DNA from: Raineyella sp. LH-20
GTDB taxonomy: Bacteria > Actinomycetota > Actinomycetes > Propionibacteriales > Propionibacteriaceae
NCBI RefSeq assembly: GCF_033110965.1
Contig: NZ_CP137003.1
Location: 2,232,001-2,296,000, forward strand
Length of the DNA stretch: 64,000 bases
Reading direction: 5' to 3'
The notes under the pieces are model-generated. The model was not told the DNA's origin, ran no database searches, and saw only the letters and a list, made by a program, of their open reading frames with translations. Below are positions 16,722 to 25,353 of the stretch, one piece after another. Both the position numbers and the translations under genes were made by a program. How positions within the stretch are numbered: position 1 is the stretch's first letter; every line of letters starts with the position of its first letter.

Positions 16722-16788
16722 GGGGCGCGGGGCGGCGTACGACCACGGACATTGCATCGGGGGGAATGGCGGTGAGGGGGAAAATGCA

Positions 16789-16827
16789 TCGGGGGCCGGC
16801 GCCGTCCTGTGACGGCCCGGCCCCCGA
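16789..16827. terminator. Bidirectional hairpin between glnE and the Cys-rich miniprotein gene
   Basis: Arms TCGGGGGCCGGCGCCGTC (16789-16806) and GACGGCCCGGCCCCCGA (16811-16827), loop CTGT, one unpaired base. It lies between two convergent genes. There is no T-run, as usual in this GC range. Confidence 0.75.
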
Positions 16828-16842
16828 CGACTGACGTAGGGA

Positions 16843-16947
16843 TCAGGATTTTGCCTTGTGGTCGCAGTTCGGGCAGGTGCAAGCGGCTACCGTCGCTCCG
16901 CATCCGCACTGACACAGCGGCTCGGCATTCTTCGTGCTCTCACTCAT
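16843..16947 (-). CDS. Cysteine-rich miniprotein, metallothionein-like
   Basis: 34 aa from ATG 16947, with AAAGGGG placed 6-7 nt upstream as ribosome-binding site. Six Cys lie in 18 residues: CQCGCGATVAACTCPNC, then D-H-K. CxCxC and CxC/CxxC clusters of this kind bind Zn(II) or Cu(I) in small bacterial metallothioneins. It is too short for most gene finders. The strong start signal and the terminator just beyond its stop support a real gene. Metal choice and regulation cannot be told from sequence. Confidence 0.65.
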   Translation of the reverse strand: MSESTKNAEPLCQCGCGATVAACTCPNCDHKAKS

Positions 16948-17185
16948 CCGGTCCCCTTTCGTTGCGCCCTGCAGTTGTCCCAGTCTGCATCGGATACGGG
17001 GTGTCGGCGCGGGATGTGACCGGACTCTCGCTGCGGTCGCCCGTGGTGGTCGCCGGCCCGCCGGGGCGGCGTCCCGTCGTCCGGCACGGTCGGCCGCCGT
17101 GTGGTCCGGGGGTCCCTGGTGGACCGGGGTACCGTACGGGGGCGACAGCCTTCTCGCCGTCGATCCCACCCCCCAGGAGATCGTC

Positions 17186-17863
17186 ATGACCATCGCAGTC
17201 CTCGGCACCGGCCGGGTCGGGCGCACCCTCGCGGCCGGCCTCGCGGGGCTCGGCCACACCGTCGTGGTCGGCACCCGTGACCCCGGCACTACTCTCGCCC
17301 GCACCGGCCCCGACCGGATGGGCACCCCGCCGTACGCCACCTGGGCGGCGGAGCACCGCGACATCCGGCTGGCCACCTTCGCCGCGGCCGCCGCAGAGGC
17401 GGAGATCGTGGTCAACGCCAGCAACGGGGCAGCGTCCCTCGACGTGCTGGCGCTGACCGGCGCCGACAACCTGGCCGACCGGCTGCTGATCGACGTCGCC
17501 AATCCGCTGGACTTCTCCGCCGGCTTCCCGCCGACCCTGCTGCTGAAGGACACCGACTCGCTCGCCGAACGGATCCAGCGGGGCTACCCGCGGACCCGGG
17601 TGGTGAAGACGCTCAACACCCTCACCGCCGACCTGATGGTCCACCCCGAGACGCTGCCCGAGGAGACGACCGTCTTCGTCTCCGGCAACGACGCCGACGC
17701 CAAGGCGACCGTCACCGCCCTGCTGACCTCCTTCGGACACACCGACGTCGTCGACCTGGGCGACATCACCACCGCCCGCGGCACCGAGATGTGGATGCCG
17801 CTGTGGCTGCGGCTGGCGGGCGCGCTGGGGACGCCCTACTTCAACCTGAAGATCGTCCGCTGA
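17186..17863 (+). CDS. NADP-dependent F420-reductase-like oxidoreductase
   Basis: 225 aa from ATG 17186, with CCAGGAGA as ribosome-binding site. The Rossmann motif GTGRVGRTLAAGLAGLGH is followed by VVVGTRDP; Thr-Arg after the second strand suits NADP. VNASNGAASLDVLAL, LIDVANPLDF and RVVKTLNTLTADLMVHPE match the F420:NADPH oxidoreductase/YrrV-like family. Distant members reduce other substrates, so the exact reaction is open. It is monocistronic and convergent with nadC. Confidence 0.82.
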   Translation: MTIAVLGTGRVGRTLAAGLAGLGHTVVVGTRDPGTTLARTGPDRMGTPPYATWAAEHRDIRLATFAAAAAEAEIVVNASNGAASLDVLALTGADNLADRLLIDVANPLDFSAGFPPTLLLKDTDSLAERIQRGYPRTRVVKTLNTLTADLMVHPETLPEETTVFVSGNDADAKATVTALLTSFGHTDVVDLGDITTARGTEMWMPLWLRLAGALGTPYFNLKIVR

Positions 17864-17867
17864 CCGG

Positions 17868-18773
17868 TCACTCCCGCAGGTCGAAGCCCAGGTCGAGCAC
17901 CGTCGCCGAATGGGTCAGCGCGCCGACCGAGATGTAGTCCACCCCGGACGCACCGTACGCCGCCACGTCCGCCAGCGTCAGGCCACCGCTCGCCTCGGTG
18001 CGGACCCCTGCCGGGTGGGCGAGGTCGACGGCGGCGCGTGCGGTCTCGGCGTCCATGTTGTCGAGCAGCACCAGCTGGGCGCCGGCCTCGATCGCCTCGG
18101 CCACCTGGGCGAGGGTGTCGCACTCCACCTCCACCGCGATCTGCGGGGCGTGGCGGCGGACGGCGGCGTACGCGGCGGCCACCGATCCTGCGGCAGCGAC
18201 GTGGTTGTCCTTGATCAGGGCGGCGTCGCCGAGGCCCATCCGGTGGTTGACCCCACCCCCGCAGCGCACCGCGTACTTCTGCAGGACGCGCAGCCCCGGC
18301 ACGGTCTTGCGGGTGTCACGGACCCGGGTCGGGGTGCCGGCCAGGGCGTCCGCCCAGGCGGCGGTGGCGGTGGCCACGCCGGACAGCTGGCAGAGCAGGT
18401 TGAGCATGCTCCGCTCGCCGGTCAGCAGGGTGCGCAGCGGGCCGCTGGCGGTCAGCACCCGGTCACCGGGCCGGACCCGGTCACCGTCGGCCGCCACCAG
18501 GTCGACCTGCACCGTGGTGCCGTCGCGGTGGGCCTGGGTGTGCAGCACGGCGGCCGCGACCGGCACTCCGGCCAGGCAGCCGGGCTTGCGGGAGACGACG
18601 TCGGCGGTCCCGGTGGCCTCGGGCGACAGGGTGGCCTCGGAGGTGACGTCCGGTCCCCAGGAGAGGTCCTCGGCGAGCGTACGATCCGCCACCTCGGCGA
18701 CGTGCCGGGGATCGAGGCCTGCGGCGGTGAGCGCCGCAGTGATCGTGTCGGGCCAGGGGAAGATCGCGGTCAT
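17868..18773 (-). CDS. nadC: Nicotinate-nucleotide diphosphorylase (quinolinate phosphoribosyltransferase)
   Basis: 301 aa. Converts quinolinate and PRPP to nicotinate mononucleotide, the third step of de novo NAD synthesis. Family motifs include LAEDLSWGPDVTS, TRKTVPGLRVLQKYAVRCGG, NHRMGLGDAALIKDNH and EVECDTLAQV. The ATG overlaps the nadB stop as ATGA (18770-18773), so it is translationally coupled as the last gene of nadABC. Regulation is probably by NrtR through the operator at 21575-21597. Confidence 0.96.
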   Translation of the reverse strand: MTAIFPWPDTITAALTAAGLDPRHVAEVADRTLAEDLSWGPDVTSEATLSPEATGTADVVSRKPGCLAGVPVAAAVLHTQAHRDGTTVQVDLVAADGDRVRPGDRVLTASGPLRTLLTGERSMLNLLCQLSGVATATAAWADALAGTPTRVRDTRKTVPGLRVLQKYAVRCGGGVNHRMGLGDAALIKDNHVAAAGSVAAAYAAVRRHAPQIAVEVECDTLAQVAEAIEAGAQLVLLDNMDAETARAAVDLAHPAGVRTEASGGLTLADVAAYGASGVDYISVGALTHSATVLDLGFDLRE

Positions 18774-20545
18774 GCCAGTGCCTCCAGGGGGAGCGTACGG
18801 GTGGGGAGCGATGCGTCGGCGAGTGGCTGCCGGGTCACCACGGGGGCGCCGTCGGTGCCGAGGGCGAGGCACAGATGGTGCTGCCAGTCCGCGACCGGGT
18901 CGGGATGGTCGGCCCGCCGGTGGCAGCCGCGCGACTCGGTGCGGGTGATCGCGGCGGTGGCGACCAGGGTGGCCACGGTGTGCAGGTTGGTCATGTCGAG
19001 GATGGCGTCGTCGAGCACGCCCCCGCCCGGCCGGCCCGCGGTTTCGAGCGTCGGCAGCGCGGCGAGGTCGGCCAGGGCGCCGTCGAGCGCCGCAGCGGTC
19101 CGGGACACCTCCACCCCGCGATCCATCACAGCGCGCAGCCGGTCGCGATGGGCCGGGTCGACCAGCGGGGCGAGGCTGGGGGAGCCCGGGCGGTCGCGGC
19201 CCGCACCCTGGTGGGCGAGGCCCGGCGCAGCCGGCGGGAGGGTGGCCCCGGACGGACGCGACGCGGCCGGCCGTAAGGTCCCACTGCGCCAGTCGGTGGC
19301 CAGCAGGGCGCCGACCCGGTCGCCCGCGACCAGGCCCTCGGTCAGCGAGTTCGAGGCGAGTCGGTTGGCGCCCTGGACGCCGGTCGCGGCCACCTCGCCG
19401 ACGGCGTACAGGCCGGGCACGTCGGTGTGGCCGTCGAGGTCCGCCGCGACGCCGCCGCACAGGTAGTGGGCGCCCGGCCGGACCGGGATCGGGGTGGTGA
19501 CCGGGTCGATGCCGCGCTCGCGGCACATCGCCAGGATCGACGGGAAGCGCTCGCTCCAGGTCCGCTCGCCGAAGCCGCGCCCGTCGAGGAGCAGGTGGTC
19601 GGCCCCGGTGCGCGCCATGTGGGCCTGCATCGCCGCCGAGACGACGTCCCGGGGAGCCAGATCGGCCAGCGGGTGCAGCCCCGCCATCACCCGACGCCCC
19701 GCCTGGTCGATGATCACCGCGCCCTCGCCCCGGACGGCCTCGGAGACCAGCACACCCCGATCACCGGGCACCCGACGGGCAGGGTCGATCCACAGCACGG
19801 TGGGGTGGAACTGGGTGAACTCCATGTCGCGGACGGTGGCGCCGGCCCGGTAGGCCATCGCGATGCCGTCGCCGGTGGCCACCGTGGGATTGGTGGTGAG
19901 CGGCCAGACCTGGCCGATGCCTCCGCTGGCGAGAACGACCGCGGCGGCCGACCAGTCTCCGATGGTCCCGTCGTCCTGACGGACCCGGACCCCGCGCACT
20001 CGGCCGGCCGGATCGGTGAGGACGTCGACCGCGCGCAGGTGCTCCAGCACCTCCACCGAGGAGCCGGGCGCGCCGATCGCCCGGCGCAGGGCGGCGGACA
20101 GCGCCCGCTCCACCTCGTGGCCGCTCGCGTCACCGCCGGCGTGCAGGATCCGGCGAGCGTGGTGGCCGCCCTCCAGGTGCAGGTCGTACGCTCCCTCGGC
20201 GTCCCGGTCGAACCGGGCGCCGAGCCGGACCAGTCGGCGGATCGCCGCCGGGGCACCGTCGACCAACTCGCGGACGGCGGCGGGCTCGCACAGACCGGCT
20301 CCGGCGACCAGGGTGTCCTGCACGTGGCAGTCGGCGGAGTCGGTGGCGTCCCAGACCGCGGCGAGGCCGCCCTGGGCCCAGTCGGTCGAGCTGTCGGCGA
20401 GGCCCGCACGGGTGAGCAGCACGGTCGGCACGCCGGCCGCGGCGAGGTGGACCGCGGCGGACAGACCGGCCGCCCCGGACCCGACGATGACCACCCCGGT
20501 CGAGCGCTGCCAGGCAGGGCGGGGGGTGGGGAGACGTACGGTCAT
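18770..20545 (-). CDS. nadB: L-aspartate oxidase
   Basis: 591 aa. A flavoprotein that oxidises aspartate to iminoaspartate for quinolinate synthesis. The FAD-binding dinucleotide motif VIVGSGAAGLSAAVHLA is at the N-terminus; DSSTDWAQGGLAAVW, EGGHHARRILHAGGDASG and GVQGANRLASNSLTEGLV are family signatures. The start, at 20545, follows the nadA stop by a single base. The C-terminal region (GGVLDDAILDMTNLHTVATL) is slightly longer than in E. coli, with a Pro/Ala-rich insertion near residue 430. Confidence 0.96.
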   Translation of the reverse strand: MTVRLPTPRPAWQRSTGVVIVGSGAAGLSAAVHLAAAGVPTVLLTRAGLADSSTDWAQGGLAAVWDATDSADCHVQDTLVAGAGLCEPAAVRELVDGAPAAIRRLVRLGARFDRDAEGAYDLHLEGGHHARRILHAGGDASGHEVERALSAALRRAIGAPGSSVEVLEHLRAVDVLTDPAGRVRGVRVRQDDGTIGDWSAAAVVLASGGIGQVWPLTTNPTVATGDGIAMAYRAGATVRDMEFTQFHPTVLWIDPARRVPGDRGVLVSEAVRGEGAVIIDQAGRRVMAGLHPLADLAPRDVVSAAMQAHMARTGADHLLLDGRGFGERTWSERFPSILAMCRERGIDPVTTPIPVRPGAHYLCGGVAADLDGHTDVPGLYAVGEVAATGVQGANRLASNSLTEGLVAGDRVGALLATDWRSGTLRPAASRPSGATLPPAAPGLAHQGAGRDRPGSPSLAPLVDPAHRDRLRAVMDRGVEVSRTAAALDGALADLAALPTLETAGRPGGGVLDDAILDMTNLHTVATLVATAAITRTESRGCHRRADHPDPVADWQHHLCLALGTDGAPVVTRQPLADASLPTRTLPLEALA

Positions 20546-20546
20546 C

Positions 20547-21557
<1,011 letters not shown>

Positions 21558-21574
21558 GGATACTCCTTCGTTCG

Positions 21575-21597
21575 GTTTTCGACTATAAGGCGAAAAC
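21575..21597. promoter_or_regulatory. Putative NrtR operator between nadA and nrtR
   Basis: GTTTTCG (21575-21581) and CGAAAAC (21591-21597) form a perfect dyad with a 9-nt AT-rich centre, ACTATAAGG. It overlaps the likely -10 elements in both directions (TATAGT on minus, TATAAG on plus). Its position between a nad operon and nrtR is the standard place for NrtR control and autoregulation. Confidence 0.7.
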
Positions 21598-21613
21598 TGA
21601 GGTGAACTGTAGC

Positions 21614-22393
21614 ATGCGATCCGTGGGTGTCGACAAGGAGTCTGGCCGCGGACCGCTGCGGGACGATGCGGGGGTGGCGAAGTACCGGCACGAGGCGATC
21701 GCCGCGGTGCTGCAGGTCCGGGTCGATCCGGTCACCGGGGCGATGGTGCTGTCGGTACTGGCGACCCGCCGCCGACGGGCGCCGTACGCTCGGCAGTGGG
21801 CGCTGCCCAGCGGGCCGGTGGAGGTCGACGAGACGATCGGGCAGAGCGCCCGCCGGCACCTGGCGGCGAAGGTCGACCTTGCCGAGGTCGCACATCTCGA
21901 GCAGTTGGAGACGCTGAGCGACCCCGGCCGCGACCCGTACGACCGGACGATCGCCACCGCCTATGTGGGGCTGGTGCCGTGGACCAGCGACCCGGCGCTG
22001 CCGGCCGCGGCGGGCTGGCTGGCGGTCGACGCGTTGCCGGCGATGGCGTTCGACCATGCCGCGGTGGTCCGCCATGCGGTGGCGCGGATGCGTGCGAAGC
22101 TGTCGTACACCAACATCGGCTTCGCGCTGGCGCCGGAGGAGTTCACCATGGCCCAGTTGCGCGACGCGTACGCCGCGGCCCTCGGCCACGAGGTGAACGC
22201 GACCAACCTGCAGCGGATCCTGGTCCGGCGGGGACAGCTGGTGGCGACCGGCTCGTTGTCCGTGCCGGGCAGCGCCGGTGGGCGACCCGGGAAGGTGTTC
22301 CGGTTCGCGACCCGCGGGCTGACGGTGACCGACCCGTTCGCCACCCTGCGACCGGCGGGGGCGGCGGGCCACGGCGCGGCGCCCGGAGACTGA
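21614..22393 (+). CDS. nrtR: NrtR: Nudix-related transcriptional regulator of NAD synthesis
   Basis: 259 aa from ATG 21614, with ACTGAGG 11 nt upstream (GTG 21602 is an alternative). An N-terminal Nudix-like domain ([21 protein letters not shown]; the hydrolase Nudix-box Glu pattern is incomplete, as in regulators) is joined to a C-terminal winged helix ([36 protein letters not shown]). NrtR senses ADP-ribose and represses NAD genes. It is divergent from nadABC with the operator between, which fixes the assignment. Confidence 0.9.
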   Translation: MRSVGVDKESGRGPLRDDAGVAKYRHEAIAAVLQVRVDPVTGAMVLSVLATRRRRAPYARQWALPSGPVEVDETIGQSARRHLAAKVDLAEVAHLEQLETLSDPGRDPYDRTIATAYVGLVPWTSDPALPAAAGWLAVDALPAMAFDHAAVVRHAVARMRAKLSYTNIGFALAPEEFTMAQLRDAYAAALGHEVNATNLQRILVRRGQLVATGSLSVPGSAGGRPGKVFRFATRGLTVTDPFATLRPAGAAGHGAAPGD

Positions 22394-22400
22394 CTGAGTC

Positions 22401-22442
22401 CTGCTGTTGTCGGCCTGCTGTTGTCGGCCTGCTGTTGTCGGC
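22401..22442. repeat. Three perfect 14-bp direct repeats upstream of ppk2
   Basis: CTGCTGTTGTCGGC occurs three times head to tail with no spacing, ending 39 bp before the ppk2 start. Direct repeats at this distance could bind a regulator with helical phasing of 14 bp, or be a slippage product. It does not match the PHO box I know. Confidence 0.9.
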
Positions 22443-22481
22443 ACGGTGGCTTCCTGCAGGGTGCAGTGGAAGGATTGGTCC

Positions 22482-23654
22482 ATGACGGAGGCGACATCGG
22501 AGCACAGGAAGTTCGGCGCCGGGGCTCTCGGGAGCAAGGCGGGCAGCTGGACGTCGGAGAACGGCCATGTGAAGACCACCCATGGCCACGACAGGTCCGA
22601 TCGCGGCCGCTCTGACAACGCCGAAGCGGGCACTGGACACGACGCGGATGGGCACGGTGTGTCGGGCGACGGGAAATCCTCCGGCGGCGAGAAGTCCGGC
22701 AACGGCAAATCGGGGAACGGCAAATCCGGGAACGGCAAGTCCGGGAACGGCAAGTCCGGCAACGGTAAATCCGGGAACGGTAAATCCGGCAACGGCAATG
22801 GCAAGAACGGCAAGCACAAGGTGATGGATCGCAAGATCTACGAGTCCGAACTGCTACGTCTCCAGGCCGAACTCGTCGAGATGCAGGAGTGGGTCAAGAC
22901 CACCGGCCAGCGGATGGTGGTGATCTTCGAGGGGCGCGACGCGGCGGGCAAGGGCGGCGCGATCAAGCGGGTCAGTGAGTACCTCAACCCGCGCCTCACC
23001 GAGATCGTCGCCCTCCCGGCCCCCACCGAGCGGCAGCGTACGCAGTGGTACTTCCAGCGCTACATCGAGCACCTGCCGGCCGCCGGGGAGATCAAGCTGT
23101 TCGACCGCTCCTGGTACAACCGCGGCGGTGTCGAGCGGGTGATGGGCTACTGCACCCCCGACGAGTACGTCCGGTTCCTGCGTCAGTGCCCGATCTTCGA
23201 GCGGATGCTGGTCGAGGACGGGATCATCCTGCGCAAGTACTGGTTCTCGGTCTCGGCGGAGGAGCAGTACCGGCGGTTCGAGTCGCGGCTGACCGACCCG
23301 ATGCGGCGGTGGAAGCTGTCGCCCACCGACATCGAGTCGCTGACGAAGTGGGAGGACTACTCGCGGGCGAAGGACGAGATGTTCGTCCACACCGACCTGC
23401 CGGAGTCCCGCTGGCACGTGGTCGAGTCGGAGGACAAGCGGGCGGCCCGGATCAACATGATCGCCCATCTGCTCGCCTCGGTGCCGTACGAGCACGTCGA
23501 GCACCCGAAGCTCACCCTGCCGAAGCGTCCCGAGTCGACCGGCTACCGGCGGACCGACCGGGAGCTCCAGCACGAGGTGCCGGACTACGCCGCGAGCCTG
23601 ACCGACGAGAACGTCCCGTCGCCGTACGAGGACCCGGAGGACTTCGCCCGGTGA
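22482..23654 (+). CDS. ppk2: Polyphosphate kinase 2 with a KSGNG-repeat N-terminal tail
   Basis: 390 aa from ATG 22482. Residues about 1-115 are low complexity and include seven KSGNG units. The PPK2 domain follows: Walker A GRDAAGKGG, the lid DRSWYNRGGVERVMGYC, and KLSPTDIESLTKWEDYSRAKDEMF. Enzymes of this type use polyphosphate to phosphorylate nucleoside di- or monophosphates, or the reverse. The basic, Gly-rich tail is absent from the core family and could hold polyphosphate or nucleic acid, which is inference. A hairpin terminator follows. Confidence 0.93.
   Translation: MTEATSEHRKFGAGALGSKAGSWTSENGHVKTTHGHDRSDRGRSDNAEAGTGHDADGHGVSGDGKSSGGEKSGNGKSGNGKSGNGKSGNGKSGNGKSGNGKSGNGNGKNGKHKVMDRKIYESELLRLQAELVEMQEWVKTTGQRMVVIFEGRDAAGKGGAIKRVSEYLNPRLTEIVALPAPTERQRTQWYFQRYIEHLPAAGEIKLFDRSWYNRGGVERVMGYCTPDEYVRFLRQCPIFERMLVEDGIILRKYWFSVSAEEQYRRFESRLTDPMRRWKLSPTDIESLTKWEDYSRAKDEMFVHTDLPESRWHVVESEDKRAARINMIAHLLASVPYEHVEHPKLTLPKRPESTGYRRTDRELQHEVPDYAASLTDENVPSPYEDPEDFAR
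22692..22796. repeat. 15-bp coding tandem repeat, seven units (KSGNG)
   Basis: Unit AAATCCGGGAACGGC with synonymous variants (AAA/AAG, GGC/GGG, GGC/GGT). The synonymous drift shows the array is old enough to vary while the peptide is kept, which suggests selection on the protein. Confidence 0.92.
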
Positions 23655-23670
23655 GATCGGCCGGATGACG

Positions 23671-23707
23671 CCTGTCGGGCCCACCCGGAAAGGGCGGACC
23701 CGACAGG
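23671..23707 (+). terminator. Hairpin downstream of ppk2
   Basis: CCTGTCGGG (23671-23679) pairs with CCCGACAGG (23699-23707) around a 19-nt loop. It lies 16 bp after the ppk2 stop and between convergent genes. Confidence 0.65.
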
Positions 23708-23759
23708 GGCGCGATATCTCGATGTATCGGCGGCGGGGCGACGCGGCCGACGGGTCGGA

Positions 23760-24698
23760 TCAGTTCGCCGGCTGTGCGGAGAGTTCCCGGTCGAGGAGAT
23801 CGGCGACGGTGCCCGCGGGCCCCCATCCGAAGGCCGTCCGGAAACGTACGTCGTCGACCAGGAAGTCGCGGTCACTGAGATAGGCCATGTCGTTCGAGGC
23901 CCGCACCAGTGGGCTGACCCAGCCGGCCACGGTCAGCACCGCCGGCGGGAGCACCGCCGGTACGACCTCGTGCCCGGACCGCTGCGCCAACATCCCGCAG
24001 ATCTCCCGGCCGGTGACCGGCTCCAGCGCGGGCAGCAGCCAGGTCGGCTGCGACGTACGCTCCTCGCAGGTGGCCAGCGCGACCAGGGAGCGGGCGACCT
24101 CGTCGGCGGAGGCGTAGCTGTGTGTCGTGTCCGGGTCACCGATCCAGGCCAGCCGGGTGCGGCGGTCGCCGGCGCGGCCGGCCTTCTCCAGGGTGCTCCA
24201 CCGGAGCAGGGTGGTCTCGACGCCCGGGCCGAGGAAGTCGGCCGCGCGTGCCACCGTGATCGGCGTCCCGTCCGCGACGGCTGTGGTGAGGATGTCGGCG
24301 ACCTCGGCCCGGACCCGACCCATCCGGGAGCAGGGCGCGAACGCCGTCTCCTCGGTGATCGGCGCGGTGGTCTCCCCGTACGGGTAGCAGTTGTCGAGCC
24401 AGACCATCGGGACCTCCGCGGCGCGGACGGCGGCGATGACCGACCGGGTCAACGGACTCCACTGTGCGGTCCAGGTGGCGATGTCGTAGTGGAGACCGAG
24501 GGTGGCGACGACGACGTCGGCGCCGCGTAGGGCGGTGGCGAGCTGGTCGGGGTCGGCGGCGTCGACAGCGCGCCAGTCGACAGGCGGGGCGGTCGGCGGG
24601 CGGCGGGAGATCCCCACCACCTCGTGGCCGTCGTGGTGGGCGGTCTCGATGACACGGGCACCGATCTGGCCCGTGGCGCCGATGACGGCGATGCGCAT
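23760..24698 (-). CDS. NAD(P)-binding Rossmann protein (atypical SDR), last gene of the KS/AOS cluster
   Basis: 312 aa. Begins MRIAVIGATGQIG, the glycine-rich motif of atypical short-chain dehydrogenases and epimerases; VGISRRPP after the second strand suggests NADP. LDNCYPYGE (with a Tyr at the active-site region) and ARAADFLGPGV follow. The start lies 13 bp after the stop of the phosphopantetheinyl-transferase-like gene, so it belongs to the same transcript. In this context it could reduce the ketone left by the oxoamine synthase. That is inference; many atypical SDRs have no demonstrated redox activity. Confidence 0.75.
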   Translation of the reverse strand: MRIAVIGATGQIGARVIETAHHDGHEVVGISRRPPTAPPVDWRAVDAADPDQLATALRGADVVVATLGLHYDIATWTAQWSPLTRSVIAAVRAAEVPMVWLDNCYPYGETTAPITEETAFAPCSRMGRVRAEVADILTTAVADGTPITVARAADFLGPGVETTLLRWSTLEKAGRAGDRRTRLAWIGDPDTTHSYASADEVARSLVALATCEERTSQPTWLLPALEPVTGREICGMLAQRSGHEVVPAVLPPAVLTVAGWVSPLVRASNDMAYLSDRDFLVDDVRFRTAFGWGPAGTVADLLDRELSAQPAN

Positions 24699-24711
24699 GG
24701 TTGTGTTCCTC

Positions 24712-25353
24712 TCAGGGAGTGTCGGTGGGGCTGGGGGTCGCCACGCAGCAGGTCAGGTCGCCGAGGCACCGGTGGGTCAGCGATACGCCGGCGGCGAGCG
24801 GTGGACGAAGGGACGTGAGGCGGGGTCTGCCGGCGGGGGAGAGCAGGCGTCCGTTGGCGAGCTTGGTCAGGGCCTCCACCGCGGTCCAGACTGCCAGGTC
24901 GGAGGGTCCGTCCCCAAGGAGGGGAACGTACGGGCCGGCGGTGTCCCGGGCGCCGGCGTCGGCGCGGGCGTGGTCCCCCTCGTGGTCCGCGCACAGCAGG
25001 GCCCGTTCGGCCGGGGTGAGCACCAGGGGCAGTGCCGACCGGATCGAGTCGCCCCGGCCCTCCGCGCACAGGTCGAAGCCGATCCCGCCGTCCCGATCCG
25101 CCGGGCTGGCGGGACTCACCGCGAGCCCGACCCGGCCGGCCTCGTGGGACGCCGAGACCCGGTGGCGCCGGGTGCCGTCCCGCCCGACGATCTCGAGGAG
25201 CGTACGGTCGACCACCTCGATCCGGACCGGCGGGGCGCCCGACCCGGCCAGGGCCCCGGCGAGGCGCCCGAGCAGGGCCGGGTTGTCGGGCCAGTGACCG
25301 GGCCGGTCGGGAACGATCACCACGATCGCCCGACCGACCCGGGCCACCGTCAC
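24712..25353 (-). CDS. 4'-phosphopantetheinyl-transferase-like protein
   Basis: 213 aa from GTG 25353, overlapping the stop of the 1060-aa gene. Three family motifs occur in order: VSASHEAGRVGLAVS (SASH at 67-70), GIGFDL (90-95, in place of GvDiE) and WTAVEALTKLANG (156-168, in place of WxxKEAxxK). These enzymes load the pantetheine arm onto ACP domains, which suits the ACP encoded next door. The Lys of KEA is Val159, and the region between motifs 2 and 3 is poor in matches, so it is a divergent member that may be weak or altered in activity. Confidence 0.62.
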   Translation of the reverse strand: MTVARVGRAIVVIVPDRPGHWPDNPALLGRLAGALAGSGAPPVRIEVVDRTLLEIVGRDGTRRHRVSASHEAGRVGLAVSPASPADRDGGIGFDLCAEGRGDSIRSALPLVLTPAERALLCADHEGDHARADAGARDTAGPYVPLLGDGPSDLAVWTAVEALTKLANGRLLSPAGRPRLTSLRPPLAAGVSLTHRCLGDLTCCVATPSPTDTP

